A stretch of DNA of 64,000 bases from Holophagales bacterium (GTDB lineage Bacteria > Acidobacteriota > Thermoanaerobaculia > Multivoradales > JAGPDF01), in the NCBI GenBank assembly GCA_016699405.1, contig CP064972.1, positions 3,069,501 through 3,133,500 on the forward strand, in the 5' to 3' direction. Made by a program: the position numbers and the translations under genes. The notes beneath the pieces are model-generated. The model ran no database searches and was not told the DNA's origin. It saw only the letters and a program-made list of their open reading frames with translations. This document shows, one piece after another, positions 18,755-27,202 of this stretch. Every line of letters begins with the position of its first letter. Positions within the stretch are counted from its first letter, which is position 1.

Positions 18755-19054
18755 ATGGCGCGGAGCCCCCGCTTCGAGTGGGATCCGCTGCCAGACCTTC
18801 TCGACCGGCGCCGCCATGGGTCTTCCTCTGCTGAGGTCGTGTCGGTGTTCGTTGACCTCCATGCGCTCCTGATCGACGACCACGATCATTTCCACGGCGC
18901 AGGCCGGTTCGTCCTTCTCGGCCTGAGCTCGTCCCTTCGAGTGCTGTTCATCTGCCACTGCGATCGCGCCAAGGGCGGCGTTGGTCGCCTCATCTCGGCC
19001 GGCAAGGCCAGTCGGAAGGAGCAGATCAAGTGCGTCGCGAGGCTCGAGTCATGA
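18755..19054 (+). CDS. brnT: BrnT-like toxin, possibly decayed
   Basis: 99 residues from ATG 18755; a GTG lies one codon earlier. BrnT toxins are RelE-fold ribonucleases that block translation. The family pattern is clear: RFEWDP near the N-terminus, D-RRRHG, a central VF.D-.A..IDD.DH block, FVLLGLSS..-R.L..CHC.R and a C-terminal ISAGKASRKEQ..ARLES. Some usual positions differ (GSSSAEVV where GVSFEEA is common, ISAGKAS where ISARKAT is common), so activity is doubtful. The stop overlaps the ATG of the antitoxin remnant (ATGA), the standard brnT-brnA arrangement. Confidence 0.7.
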   Translation: MARSPRFEWDPLPDLLDRRRHGSSSAEVVSVFVDLHALLIDDHDHFHGAGRFVLLGLSSSLRVLFICHCDRAKGGVGRLISAGKASRKEQIKCVARLES

Positions 19055-19284
19055 GCAAGGACGCCGACTTCTCGCACGCACGCCCGAACCCCTGCGCCCG
19101 GCAGCTGAAGAAGAAGGTCACCCTTCGTCTCGACGTGCCGACCATCGGCGACTTCAATGGCCTCGCTCAGGAGACGGCGATCCCGTACTAGACCCTCATC
19201 AACCTCTACCTGCGCGAGCGTGCAGCTTCTCGAAAGCAACTCCACCTCGACTGGCAGCCGACCCGGAAGAAGGGCGACGCTTGA
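19051..19284 (+). pseudogene. brnA: BrnA-like antitoxin with in-frame stop
   Basis: The frame from ATG 19051 reads MSKDADFSHARPNP, then LKKKVTLRLDVPTIGDF and AQETAIPY, and meets TAG at 19189-19191. Beyond the stop the same frame continues TLINLYLRERAASRK and LHLDW to TGA at 19282. BrnA antitoxins carry PYQTLINLYL here, so the stop replaces the glutamine codon by one base change (CAG to TAG). The 46-residue product would keep the first strand but lose the ribbon-helix-helix core that binds DNA. Confidence 0.75.
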
Positions 19285-19414
19285 GCGGCGTCCCTTCCTT
19301 GCTGGCCCGTCACCATGCCATTCACTGGGGAGGGACCTCCGGGTGGAGGCCAGTGTGCGACAATTGACCGTACCATGCCGTGAAACGGCGCACTCCCCCA
19401 CGAAGGAGGTCTCC

Positions 19415-20767
19415 ATGCCTCGAATCCGCTCGATTCTTCTCGCCCTCCTGGCTTTCTGGCCGCCCACCGCCGCGGTCGCGGGCGAGATCACGCGAGTCTC
19501 CGTCGATTCGGCAGGCGTCGAGGCGAACCTCGGCAGCCTTGGTCGCCCGTCGATCTCCAGCGATGGCCGTTTCGTGGCCTTCGCCTCCGATGCCAGCAAC
19601 CTCGTCGAGGCAGACACGAACGGGACCACGGACGTCTTCGTCCGCGACCGCGAGACCGGAACGACTTCGCGGGTTTCGGTAAGCAGCAATGGTGTCGAAG
19701 GGAACGCTCTCAGCTATTCTCCTTCGGTCTCCGTCGATGGCCGTTTCGTGGCGTTCTCTTCGGATGCAAGCAATCTGGTCGGATCGGACACCAACGGGTC
19801 CCGGGACGTCTTCGTCCACGACCGTCAGGCCGGGACGACGACAAGGGCCTCACTCGCCGGGAATGGAGCCCAGGCGAACGGCGTCAGTCTCGGATCCGTG
19901 ATTTCCGGAGACGGGCGATTCGTGGCCTTCTTCTCCGTCGCCACCAACCTGGTCGCAAATGACACCAACGGCACCTTCGATGTTTTCGTTCACGACCTCC
20001 TCACGGGGGCGACCACGCGGGTCTCGGTGAGCAGCGCCGGGGGGCAAGCAAGCGCCGGCAGTTTCTCGCCGTCGATCTCGGGCGACGGTCGTTTCGTGGC
20101 CTTTGACTCGCTTGCCAGCAACCTCGTCTCGGGAGACACGAACGCAAGCTGGGACTGCTTCGTTCACGATCGTCAGACGGGAACGACCTCGCGCGTCTCG
20201 GTAGACAACAGCGGCGCGCAGGGGAACGGTACGAGCAACGAGACTTCGATCTCCGCCGACGGCCGGTACGTGGCATTCATTTCCGGTGCCAGCAATCTCG
20301 TCGCGGCAGACGCGAACGGGGTCGCCGACGTCTTTGTCCACGACCGCCAAACGGGAATGACGACACGAGTTTCCGTCGTCGAGAGCGGTGCGGAGGCGAA
20401 CGGCGCAAGTGGCGGGCCTTCGATCTCGGACGACGGGCGGTTCATCGCCTTCGCGAGCGACGCGAGCAACCTCGTTCCGGCGGACTGGAACGGAGTTACC
20501 GACGTCTTCCGGCGCGATCTCCCGTTGGGGACAGTGGTCCTCGTGTCAGCTGCCTTTCCCGAAGCCCAGGCGAATGGTCAGAGCTCCTACCTGTCGATCT
20601 CCGGCGACGGTCACTCCGTGGCGTTCGATTCGACGGCAAGCAATCTCGTCCCAGACGACACGAACGGGGTCGACGACATCTTCATTGAGCGTCTCGAGAT
20701 CTTCAGCGATGGATTCGAGCTCGGAGGACTCGAGGCGTGGTCGGGGGCGGACGGGCAGGGGTGGTAA
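19415..20767 (+). CDS. Secreted PD40/TolB-like beta-propeller protein
   Basis: 450 residues from ATG 19415, which has a perfect AAGGAGGT site. A signal peptide (1-23, ending AVAG) precedes about seven copies of a 58-residue blade unit with SIS.DGRFVAF.S.ASNLV, .DTNG..DVFVHDR and TG.TTRVSV. This is a TolB/WD40-like PD40 repeat forming a propeller. The C-terminus has IFSDGFELGGLEAWS, a tail seen on many exported proteins of related Acidobacteriota and probably a sorting or surface-attachment signal. The ligand is unknown. The repeats are similar enough at DNA level to allow recombination. Confidence 0.85.
   Translation: MPRIRSILLALLAFWPPTAAVAGEITRVSVDSAGVEANLGSLGRPSISSDGRFVAFASDASNLVEADTNGTTDVFVRDRETGTTSRVSVSSNGVEGNALSYSPSVSVDGRFVAFSSDASNLVGSDTNGSRDVFVHDRQAGTTTRASLAGNGAQANGVSLGSVISGDGRFVAFFSVATNLVANDTNGTFDVFVHDLLTGATTRVSVSSAGGQASAGSFSPSISGDGRFVAFDSLASNLVSGDTNASWDCFVHDRQTGTTSRVSVDNSGAQGNGTSNETSISADGRYVAFISGASNLVAADANGVADVFVHDRQTGMTTRVSVVESGAEANGASGGPSISDDGRFIAFASDASNLVPADWNGVTDVFRRDLPLGTVVLVSAAFPEAQANGQSSYLSISGDGHSVAFDSTASNLVPDDTNGVDDIFIERLEIFSDGFELGGLEAWSGADGQGW
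19550..20720 (+). repeat. Seven 174-bp coding repeats
   Basis: The unit begins near GATGGCCGTTTCGTGG. Copies at 19562 and 19736 are exactly 174 bp apart, and similar copies follow through the gene, each encoding one 58-residue propeller blade. The last blades are more diverged (FRRDLPLG, HSVAFDST). Confidence 0.8.
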
Positions 20768-20823
20768 CAAGAGAAGCGACGACGGTGCCGAGCAGGCCGT
20801 GGGGCCCTGACCACCGTCTCTTG
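20768..20823 (+). terminator. Bulged hairpin after the propeller gene
   Basis: CAAGAG and ACGGTG on the left pair with CACCGTCTCTTG (20812-20823), with an 8-base bulge in the left arm. It begins immediately after the stop codon at 20767. There is no T-run. Confidence 0.4.
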
Positions 20824-20886
20824 CCTGTCAACCCGAGACATGGGACGGAGTCGTTCTCGATACGTGGATCCGAGCGATCGCACCTG

Positions 20887-21579
20887 ATGAAGCGCCGTCG
20901 CCAACTTCGCCGAGACGCCTTCAAGGTCGTTCTCGTCCTCGGGTGGTTGGCGGTCAGTCGGTTGGCTGCGGGGGAGATCGCGGAGTGGACTCGGGGGCTT
21001 CCACCGTCCGCCATCGCGGAGCGGATGGCGCTCGCCGAGCCGGAGCACGCACGGTTGTCCCACGGTTCAGAGTTTTCGGATGTGTGGGTGGTGCGCGGAA
21101 TGCGAGCGGGAGAACGGCGCGCGGCGGTCATCGCGAAACTCCGCGATGGGACCCTGAGGGTCGGAATCCGTGAACTGTCGGTGACCGCTTCGCGAGCCTT
21201 GGAGGAGTTGCGGATTCCTGTGGCCCTCGAAGGCTCCCGTGTCGCCGTGCTCGGCGTGGGCCTCCTCGAGAGTGGACAGCTTCGGTACCAGTGGCGCGGC
21301 AACGAGTCGGTCGGGAGTCTCTCGTTCGGAGCCGAGATTCCTCATCTCGTAGGCACTCCGGTAGCGGACTCGGCAACCTGGGACACGGCCGTTCTTCGAG
21401 GCAGCGTGGTCGTCCTGACTTGGTGGTCGACCTCTTGCATCCCCTGCGTCGAAGAGCATCCGGCCCTCGACGCCCTTGCCCGGGAGCTCGCGGGCGAGGC
21501 CGCGGTCCGCTTCATCGCGATTTCGCCAGAGTCGCGCGGTGTCCTGGCGGCGATGCGCCAGAGGGCGACGAGGTCGTAA
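20887..21579 (+). CDS. Exported thioredoxin-like protein, probably C-terminally truncated
   Basis: 230 residues from ATG 20887. A signal sequence (residues about 10-28) is followed by an unrecognised ~120-residue domain and then the start of a thioredoxin/TlpA fold: VVVLTWWSTSCIPCVEEHPALDALA with a CIPC active site. Family members continue for another 70-90 residues after the CxxC, including a cis-proline strand. This protein stops about 60 residues after the CxxC, in FIAISPESRGVLAAM, and lacks that strand. No other frame downstream restores it. It may be a decayed gene or an unusual short variant. Confidence 0.65.
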   Translation: MKRRRQLRRDAFKVVLVLGWLAVSRLAAGEIAEWTRGLPPSAIAERMALAEPEHARLSHGSEFSDVWVVRGMRAGERRAAVIAKLRDGTLRVGIRELSVTASRALEELRIPVALEGSRVAVLGVGLLESGQLRYQWRGNESVGSLSFGAEIPHLVGTPVADSATWDTAVLRGSVVVLTWWSTSCIPCVEEHPALDALARELAGEAAVRFIAISPESRGVLAAMRQRATRS

Positions 21580-21774
21580 CCAGGGTTTCCCACGCAGAGC
21601 GATCGGGAGGTCACGTCCGGGCGGGCCGGAAGGGACACGCTGCGCGCCGCGGCCTGTGGTCGGTTCGACTGCTGGTAATTGGGTCGGCCGTACGATGCCG
21701 GGTGGCCAGGAGTCCCTCCCCTTCGCCAGGCAGCACCTGCGCTAGCCTGGTTCAGCCTGGACCGGAGCAGAGCG

Positions 21775-22440
21775 ATGACCCGTGACGAAGTGATGGCGAA
21801 GCTCGAGTCGCTCGCCGACCCGAGTGTGCGAGCGCACAACCGGAAGTTCGGAGCGGGGGAGAACCAGTTCGGAGTCAAGCTCGGGGAGATCCGGGCGCTC
21901 GCCAAGAAGATCAAGGTCGATCATGCGTTGGCGCTCGAGCTCTGGGAGACCGGCAACCTCGACGCGCGCCTCCTCGCCGTGCTGCTCTTCGACCTCAAGA
22001 AGCTCGCGCGCGCCGACGTCGACCGCCTCGTCCGCGCCGCGAACGCTTCGCAACTGGCCGACTGGCTGAATGCCTACGTCGTCAAGGAGCACCCGGAGAA
22101 GGAAGCCCTGCGGCAGGTGTGGATGGCCGACGGCGACCCCTGGGCCGCCCGCGCCGGCTGGGCCCTCACCTCCGGGCGGATCGGCAAGAGCCCGCAGGGG
22201 CTCGACCTGTCCGCCCTGCTCGACCGGATCGAGCGTGAGATGCCGACGGCCGATCCGGCGGCGCAGTGGACGATGAACTTCTGCCTCGCCGGCATCGGCA
22301 TTCACTTCCCCGAGCACCGCGAACGCGCCCTCGCCATCGGCGAGGCCCTCGGGCTCTATCGCGACTATCCCGTCTCGAAGGGCTGCACGTCGCCTTTCGC
22401 GCCGATCTGGATCCGCGAGATGGTGAGCCGACAGGGCTGA
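21775..22440 (+). CDS. DNA alkylation repair (AlkD/COG4912-like) HEAT protein
   Basis: 221 residues from ATG 21775, with a GGAG site. It is almost wholly helical and fits the AlkD-like HEAT-repeat superfamily, some of whose members are glycosylases that excise bulky or cationic alkylated bases. Visible family features are NRKFGAGENQFGVKLGEIRALAKKI, an LWETGNLDARLLAVLL stretch, WAARAGWALTS, and the C-terminal YRDYPVSKGCTSPFAP. The last block is typical of the COG4912 branch, whose activity is less well established than that of AlkD. The gene stands alone. Confidence 0.85.
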   Translation: MTRDEVMAKLESLADPSVRAHNRKFGAGENQFGVKLGEIRALAKKIKVDHALALELWETGNLDARLLAVLLFDLKKLARADVDRLVRAANASQLADWLNAYVVKEHPEKEALRQVWMADGDPWAARAGWALTSGRIGKSPQGLDLSALLDRIEREMPTADPAAQWTMNFCLAGIGIHFPEHRERALAIGEALGLYRDYPVSKGCTSPFAPIWIREMVSRQG

Positions 22441-22540
22441 GTCGCCGCCTCCCCTTCCGCTTGACTCGCTGCGGGAAACGCGGTTTCCTCACGCCCGGGG
22501 CGCGGCCCAGATGCACTCCCGCCGCGTCCGGGAGAGCGCG

Positions 22541-24526
22541 ATGAAGAAGGTCGTCGACCGGGTCGCCGGTTTCTCGGTGCGGGCGCTCGTCATGTTGGGG
22601 TCGATCGTCTCGCCGGTCCGGGCCGAGACCCCGCCCGCCGCGGGGACCTACGCCGCCTTCCCGAGCGAGACGCCGGAGAAGCTCACGCCGGCGACGGAGA
22701 GCTTCGACTTCGTGCGGCGCGAGGAGATGATCCCGATGCGCGACGGGGTCAAGCTCCACACCGTCATCCTCGTGCCGCGCGGCGCGCACGACGCGCCGAT
22801 CCTGCTGACCCGTACGCCCTACGACGCCAGCGCGCTCACCGGCCACGCCGAGAGCTCGCACCTCGGGCCGGTCCTGCAGGGCTACGACAACGCCACCGAC
22901 CTGATCGTCGAGGGCGGCTACATCCGCGTCGTCCAGGACGTGCGCGGCAAGTACGGCTCGGAGGGCGACTACGTGATGAACCGCCCGCTCTCCGGACCGC
23001 AGAACCCGACCCCGGTCGACCATGCGACCGACACCTGGGACACGATCGACTGGCTGGTCAAGAACCTTCCGGAGAGCAACGGTCGGGTCGGCATCCTCGG
23101 CATCTCGTACGACGGCTTCCTGCCGCTCATGGCGCTCGTCGATCCGCACCCCGCCCTCAAGGTGGCGGTGCCGATGAACCCGATGGTCGACGGCTGGCGA
23201 GGCGACGACTGGTTCCACAACGGCGCCTTCCGGCAGCAGAACATGCCGTACTTCTACAACCAGGTCGGGACGCGCAAGTCGGACGTGAAGTGGTGGACGA
23301 GCCACTTCGACGACTACGACGCCTTCCTTTCGGCGGGCTCGGCCGGGGAGCTCGGACGGCGGCACGGACTCGAGCAGATCGGCTTCTGGCGGAAGATCCT
23401 CGCTCACCCGGCCTATGACGCCTTCTGGCGCGATCAGGCGGTCGACCGTGTCCTCGCGGACCGGCCGCTCACCGCGCCCGTGATGCTCGTCCACAGCCTC
23501 TGGGACCAGGAGGACATCTACGGCGCGCTCGCCGTCTACCGGGCGCTCGAGCCGAAAGACACCGCCAACGATCGTGTCTACCTGGTGCTCGGGCCCTGGC
23601 ACCATGGCCAGGCGATCGGCGACGGCAGCTCGCTCGGCCCGTTGCGGTTCGGCAGCGACACGGCGCTGACCTTCCGGCGCGACATTCTGGGTCCGTTCCT
23701 CGAGCGGTACCTGCGGGTGGGGACCCCGTCCGCCATCATTCCGCCCGTCGCTGCCTTCGAAACCGGAACCAACGTCTGGCGGCAGCTCTCCTCCTGGCCC
23801 TCCGGCTGCGCAAGCGGTTGCGAGCCGAAGCCGACGCCGCTCTACCTCCGGGCTGGCCTGACGGTGGGTTTCGATCCGCCGTCGGCTCCCGAGAGGGGCG
23901 AGGAGCCGTTCGACGAGTACATCTCCGATCCCGCCAAGCCGGTCCCGTACCGCGCGCGACCGATCCAGCCGATCGGCTACGGCGCGGGGATGACCTGGTC
24001 TCAATGGCTCGTCGACGACCAGCGCGAGGCATCCGGCCGCCCCGACGTGCTGGCCTACACGGGCGAGGTCCTGAAGGCGCCGGTGAAGATCAGCGGACAG
24101 CCGGTCGTCCACCTGATCGCCTCGACCAGCGGAACGGACTCCGACTGGGTGGTCAAGTTGATCGACGTCTACCCGGACGAAGTGGCCGCGCAGCCCGAGC
24201 TCGGTGGCTATCAGCTCATGGTCGCGGCCGACGTCTTCCGCGGTCGCTACCGTGAGAGCCTCGAGACGCCGGCACCGCTCGTGCCGGGCGCGCCGCTCGC
24301 GTATTCCTTCGCTCTGCCGACAGCCAACCACGTCTTCCTGCCGGGGCACCGGATCATGGTGCAGATCCAGTCGAGCTGGTTCCCGCTCTACGACCGCAAT
24401 CCGCAGAGCTTCGTGCCGAGCCTCTTCGAAGCGAAGCCGCAGGACTACCGGCGAGCGGTGCAGCGCGTCTATCGCGCCCCCGGGCAGGCGAGCACGATCG
24501 AATTGCCGGTCGTCGCGCAGCCGTGA
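22541..24526 (+). CDS. Secreted CocE/NonD (S15-like) alpha/beta hydrolase
   Basis: 661 residues from ATG 22541, which follows GGGAG and starts the signal peptide; ATG 22511 is an upstream alternative. The N-terminal alpha/beta-hydrolase domain has the nucleophile serine in GISYDGF, acid in SLWDQED and histidine in GPWHHGQ. The C-terminal jelly-roll (X-Pro dipeptidyl-peptidase C-terminal type) shows QPVVHLIAS and VFLPGHRIMVQIQSSWFP. The closest characterised group is the alpha-amino-acid ester hydrolases and glutaryl/cocaine esterases. A peptide or amino-ester substrate in the periplasm is plausible. The next gene starts inside its stop (GTGA). Confidence 0.92.
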   Translation: MKKVVDRVAGFSVRALVMLGSIVSPVRAETPPAAGTYAAFPSETPEKLTPATESFDFVRREEMIPMRDGVKLHTVILVPRGAHDAPILLTRTPYDASALTGHAESSHLGPVLQGYDNATDLIVEGGYIRVVQDVRGKYGSEGDYVMNRPLSGPQNPTPVDHATDTWDTIDWLVKNLPESNGRVGILGISYDGFLPLMALVDPHPALKVAVPMNPMVDGWRGDDWFHNGAFRQQNMPYFYNQVGTRKSDVKWWTSHFDDYDAFLSAGSAGELGRRHGLEQIGFWRKILAHPAYDAFWRDQAVDRVLADRPLTAPVMLVHSLWDQEDIYGALAVYRALEPKDTANDRVYLVLGPWHHGQAIGDGSSLGPLRFGSDTALTFRRDILGPFLERYLRVGTPSAIIPPVAAFETGTNVWRQLSSWPSGCASGCEPKPTPLYLRAGLTVGFDPPSAPERGEEPFDEYISDPAKPVPYRARPIQPIGYGAGMTWSQWLVDDQREASGRPDVLAYTGEVLKAPVKISGQPVVHLIASTSGTDSDWVVKLIDVYPDEVAAQPELGGYQLMVAADVFRGRYRESLETPAPLVPGAPLAYSFALPTANHVFLPGHRIMVQIQSSWFPLYDRNPQSFVPSLFEAKPQDYRRAVQRVYRAPGQASTIELPVVAQP

Positions 24527-25740
24527 GCGCAAGCCGCGATCTGCAGCTGCCGCTCGCCGGCATCCGGGTCCTCGAGCTCGGCCAGCTCCTCGCCGGGCCG
24601 TTCGCCGGCACGCTGCTCGCGTACTTCGGGGCCGAAGTCGTCAAGGTCGAGCCGCCGGGGGCCGGCGATCCGATCCGTGGCTGGCGGCTGCTCGACGACA
24701 GCGGCACGTCGTACTGGTGGCGAAGCGTCGGGCGCAACAAACTCTGCGTCACCGCGGACCTTCGTCAGGAGGAAGGGCGAGCGCTGGTGCGCCGCCTCGC
24801 CGCCTCCTGCCAGGTGCTGATCGAGAACTTCCGCCCGGGGACGATGGAGCGCTGGGGGCTGGGCCCCGACGACCTCGCGGCGGAGAATCCGGGGCTCGTC
24901 TACGCGCGCGTCTCCGGCTACGGCCAGACCGGGCCGTCCTCGCCGCTTCCCGGATATGCCTCGGTCTGCGAGGCGGTCGGCGGTCTGCGCTATCTCACGG
25001 GGCATCCCGGCGAGCCGCCGGTCCGCGCGAATCTCTCGCTCGGCGACACGCTGGCCGGTCTGCACGCCGCGCTCGGGATCGCCTTCGCGCTCCTCGGTCG
25101 CCAGCAGGGGGGGAGCGACGGAGCGGGCCAGGTGGTCGACGTGGCGCTCGTCGAGTCGGTCTTCAACTGTCTCGAGGCGACCGTGCCCGAGTTCTCCGGC
25201 CGCGGCGTGGTGCGGCAACCTTCGGGAACGACGATCACCGGGGTCGTTCCCACCAACCTCTATCCCTGCCGGGATGGCCGTCACGTCGTCATCGGCGGCA
25301 CCGGGGAGGCGATCTATCGGCGCTTCATGCGGGCGATCGGCCGCGAGGACCTGGCGGCGGACCCCGGGCTGGCGACCAACGCCGGGCGGGTGGCGCGCCA
25401 GGTCGAGATCGACGAGGCGATCGCGGAGTGGACGCGCGGGCGCGAGCTGTCCGAAGTGCTGGCGACGATGGCCGCGGCGGCGGTGCCGGCCGGGTCGGTC
25501 CATCGCGTCGACGATCTCGTCGCCGATCCGCACCTCCAGGCGCGGGGCATGTTCGAAGCGACACCGGTCGGGGATCGGTCGCTGATCCTGCCCGCGCTGG
25601 CTCCCAAGCTCGGCTCGACGCCCGGTCGCACGCTGTGGGCCGGGCCGGAGCTCGGCGCCCACAACCGTCTGGTCTGGGGCGAGTGGTTGGGGCTCGGGCC
25701 CACCGAGCTCGCCGACCTCGCCGCCCGAGGCGTGATTTGA
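24523..25740 (+). CDS. CaiB/BaiF family (class III) CoA-transferase
   Basis: 405 residues, the usual length. It moves CoA between carboxylic acids through an aspartyl-CoA intermediate. The family blocks are GIRVLELGQLLAGPFAGTLLA, YFGAEVVKVEPP, the catalytic aspartate in SLGDTLAG, RVSGYGQTGP and the C-terminal APKLGSTPG. The substrate pair cannot be read from sequence. Formyl, succinyl or carnitine-type acids are all possible. The GTG start overlaps the preceding hydrolase stop, so both are probably co-expressed. An MFS carrier follows 67 bp later. Confidence 0.92.
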   Translation: MSASRDLQLPLAGIRVLELGQLLAGPFAGTLLAYFGAEVVKVEPPGAGDPIRGWRLLDDSGTSYWWRSVGRNKLCVTADLRQEEGRALVRRLAASCQVLIENFRPGTMERWGLGPDDLAAENPGLVYARVSGYGQTGPSSPLPGYASVCEAVGGLRYLTGHPGEPPVRANLSLGDTLAGLHAALGIAFALLGRQQGGSDGAGQVVDVALVESVFNCLEATVPEFSGRGVVRQPSGTTITGVVPTNLYPCRDGRHVVIGGTGEAIYRRFMRAIGREDLAADPGLATNAGRVARQVEIDEAIAEWTRGRELSEVLATMAAAAVPAGSVHRVDDLVADPHLQARGMFEATPVGDRSLILPALAPKLGSTPGRTLWAGPELGAHNRLVWGEWLGLGPTELADLAARGVI

Positions 25741-25807
25741 TAGCCCCTTCCTGGAAGCCGTGGGCCGCGGGCCTGCCGCCTCCGCCCTGTCCCGCGAGGA
25801 GAGCCCG

Positions 25808-27166
25808 ATGACGTCGTCCGTTCCCGATCCCGCCGTCGCCGCCCCCGTCACCTCTTCGGCCGGCGGTTTCCACCCGAGCACGCGGGCCTACCGCTTCGTG
25901 CTCCTCTTCTTCCTCAGCCTGCTGACCTTCGGCTCGTACTTCGCGTACGACAGCATCGGGGCGCTGGCGCCGACGCTGATCAAGGAGCTCAACCTCGGGC
26001 GAGAGACGATCGGGGACCTCTATTCAGCCTACTCGCTGGCAGCGATCGCCATCGTCTTTTTCGGCGGCATGCTGATCGACCGGCTCGGACCGCGCAAGGC
26101 GAGCTTGCTGTTCTCGGCGCTGGTGACTCTCGGGGCGGTAATCGTGGCGCTGGCCGACAGCACCTGGGCGCTCTTTGCCGGACGCTTCGTCTTCGGCGCC
26201 GGCTCCGAGTCGCTGGTGGTGGCACAGAGCGCCATCATCGCCCGCTGGTTCAAGGGCAAGGAGCTGGCGCTCGCCTTCGGCATCAGCCTGACGCTCAGCC
26301 GGCTGGGGACGCTCTTCAGCTTCAACACCGAGCAGATGATCGCCACCTACTTCGGCAACTACAAGTACGCCCTCTGGGCGGCGGCGATCCTCTGCGGCTT
26401 CTCGCTGCTCTGCAACCTCGTCTACAACGTCATGGACCACCGCGGCGAGCGGGCGCTCTCCCTGCCGCAGGCGGGGGCGGGAGACAAGATCGTCTTCTCC
26501 GACATCGGCAAGTTCGGCTCGTCCTACTGGTACGTGGTCTTCCTCTGCGTCACCTTCTACAGCGCGATCTTCCCGTTCACCGCACTGTCGACCGACATGT
26601 TCGTCACGAAGTGGGGCTTCCCGGGCGACGCGACCGACAGCGGTGGCTTCCTGATGCAGGTCTTCTCGAGCTTCTTCCACATGTTCAGCACCGCCGGCGG
26701 CATCACCAGCATCGTCATCTTCGCCTCGATGGTCTGCGCCCCGTTCGCCGGCGGGTTGCTCGACCGGATCGGCCGCCGCGCCTCGATGATGGTGGTCGGC
26801 TCGCTGATGCTCATCCCGGCGCACCTGGCGATGGGGCTGACGCACTGGAGCCCGATTCCCAGCATGCTCGTCCTCGGCGCTGCCTTCGTGCTGGTGCCGG
26901 CCGCCCTCTGGCCCTCGGTGCCCATGGTCGTCGAGGAGAGCCGCGTCGGCACCGCCTTCGGCCTGCTCACCGCGATCCAGAACGTCGGGCTGATGGTCTT
27001 CCCCAAAGCGAGCGGCTACCTGATCGACCGCACCCACGACTACGCCGCGACGCAGACGATGTTCGCCGCCCTCGGCGTGGCCGGGCTGATCTTCGCGTTT
27101 CTGCTGCTGCGCGCCGACAAGCGCCACGGCGGCGTGCTCGAGGCCGGCAAGAAGCCGGAAAGCTGA
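25808..27166 (+). CDS. MFS transporter
   Basis: 452 residues with twelve predicted helices. The A-motif loop between helices 2 and 3 reads GGMLIDRLGPRKASL, and its C-terminal half repeat is GGLLDRIGRRASMM. Tyr/Asp at FGSYFAYDSIGA in helix 1 and the ARWFKGKELALAFG loop recall the MFSD1-like branch of the superfamily. The substrate is unknown. Its position after a secreted peptidase-like esterase and a CoA-transferase suggests uptake of a small organic acid or peptide, but this is inference. The start has GGAGAGCCCG upstream. Confidence 0.9.
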   Translation: MTSSVPDPAVAAPVTSSAGGFHPSTRAYRFVLLFFLSLLTFGSYFAYDSIGALAPTLIKELNLGRETIGDLYSAYSLAAIAIVFFGGMLIDRLGPRKASLLFSALVTLGAVIVALADSTWALFAGRFVFGAGSESLVVAQSAIIARWFKGKELALAFGISLTLSRLGTLFSFNTEQMIATYFGNYKYALWAAAILCGFSLLCNLVYNVMDHRGERALSLPQAGAGDKIVFSDIGKFGSSYWYVVFLCVTFYSAIFPFTALSTDMFVTKWGFPGDATDSGGFLMQVFSSFFHMFSTAGGITSIVIFASMVCAPFAGGLLDRIGRRASMMVVGSLMLIPAHLAMGLTHWSPIPSMLVLGAAFVLVPAALWPSVPMVVEESRVGTAFGLLTAIQNVGLMVFPKASGYLIDRTHDYAATQTMFAALGVAGLIFAFLLLRADKRHGGVLEAGKKPES

Positions 27167-27202
27167 CCGCGTCCCACCGACGAGAAGACGAAGGAGCCTG
27201 CG

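Noticed and set aside
15110..18958. A 1282-codon open frame on the minus strand
   Set aside because: Antisense to the DUF58, transglutaminase and aldolase genes. No motifs, composition typical of a shadow frame.
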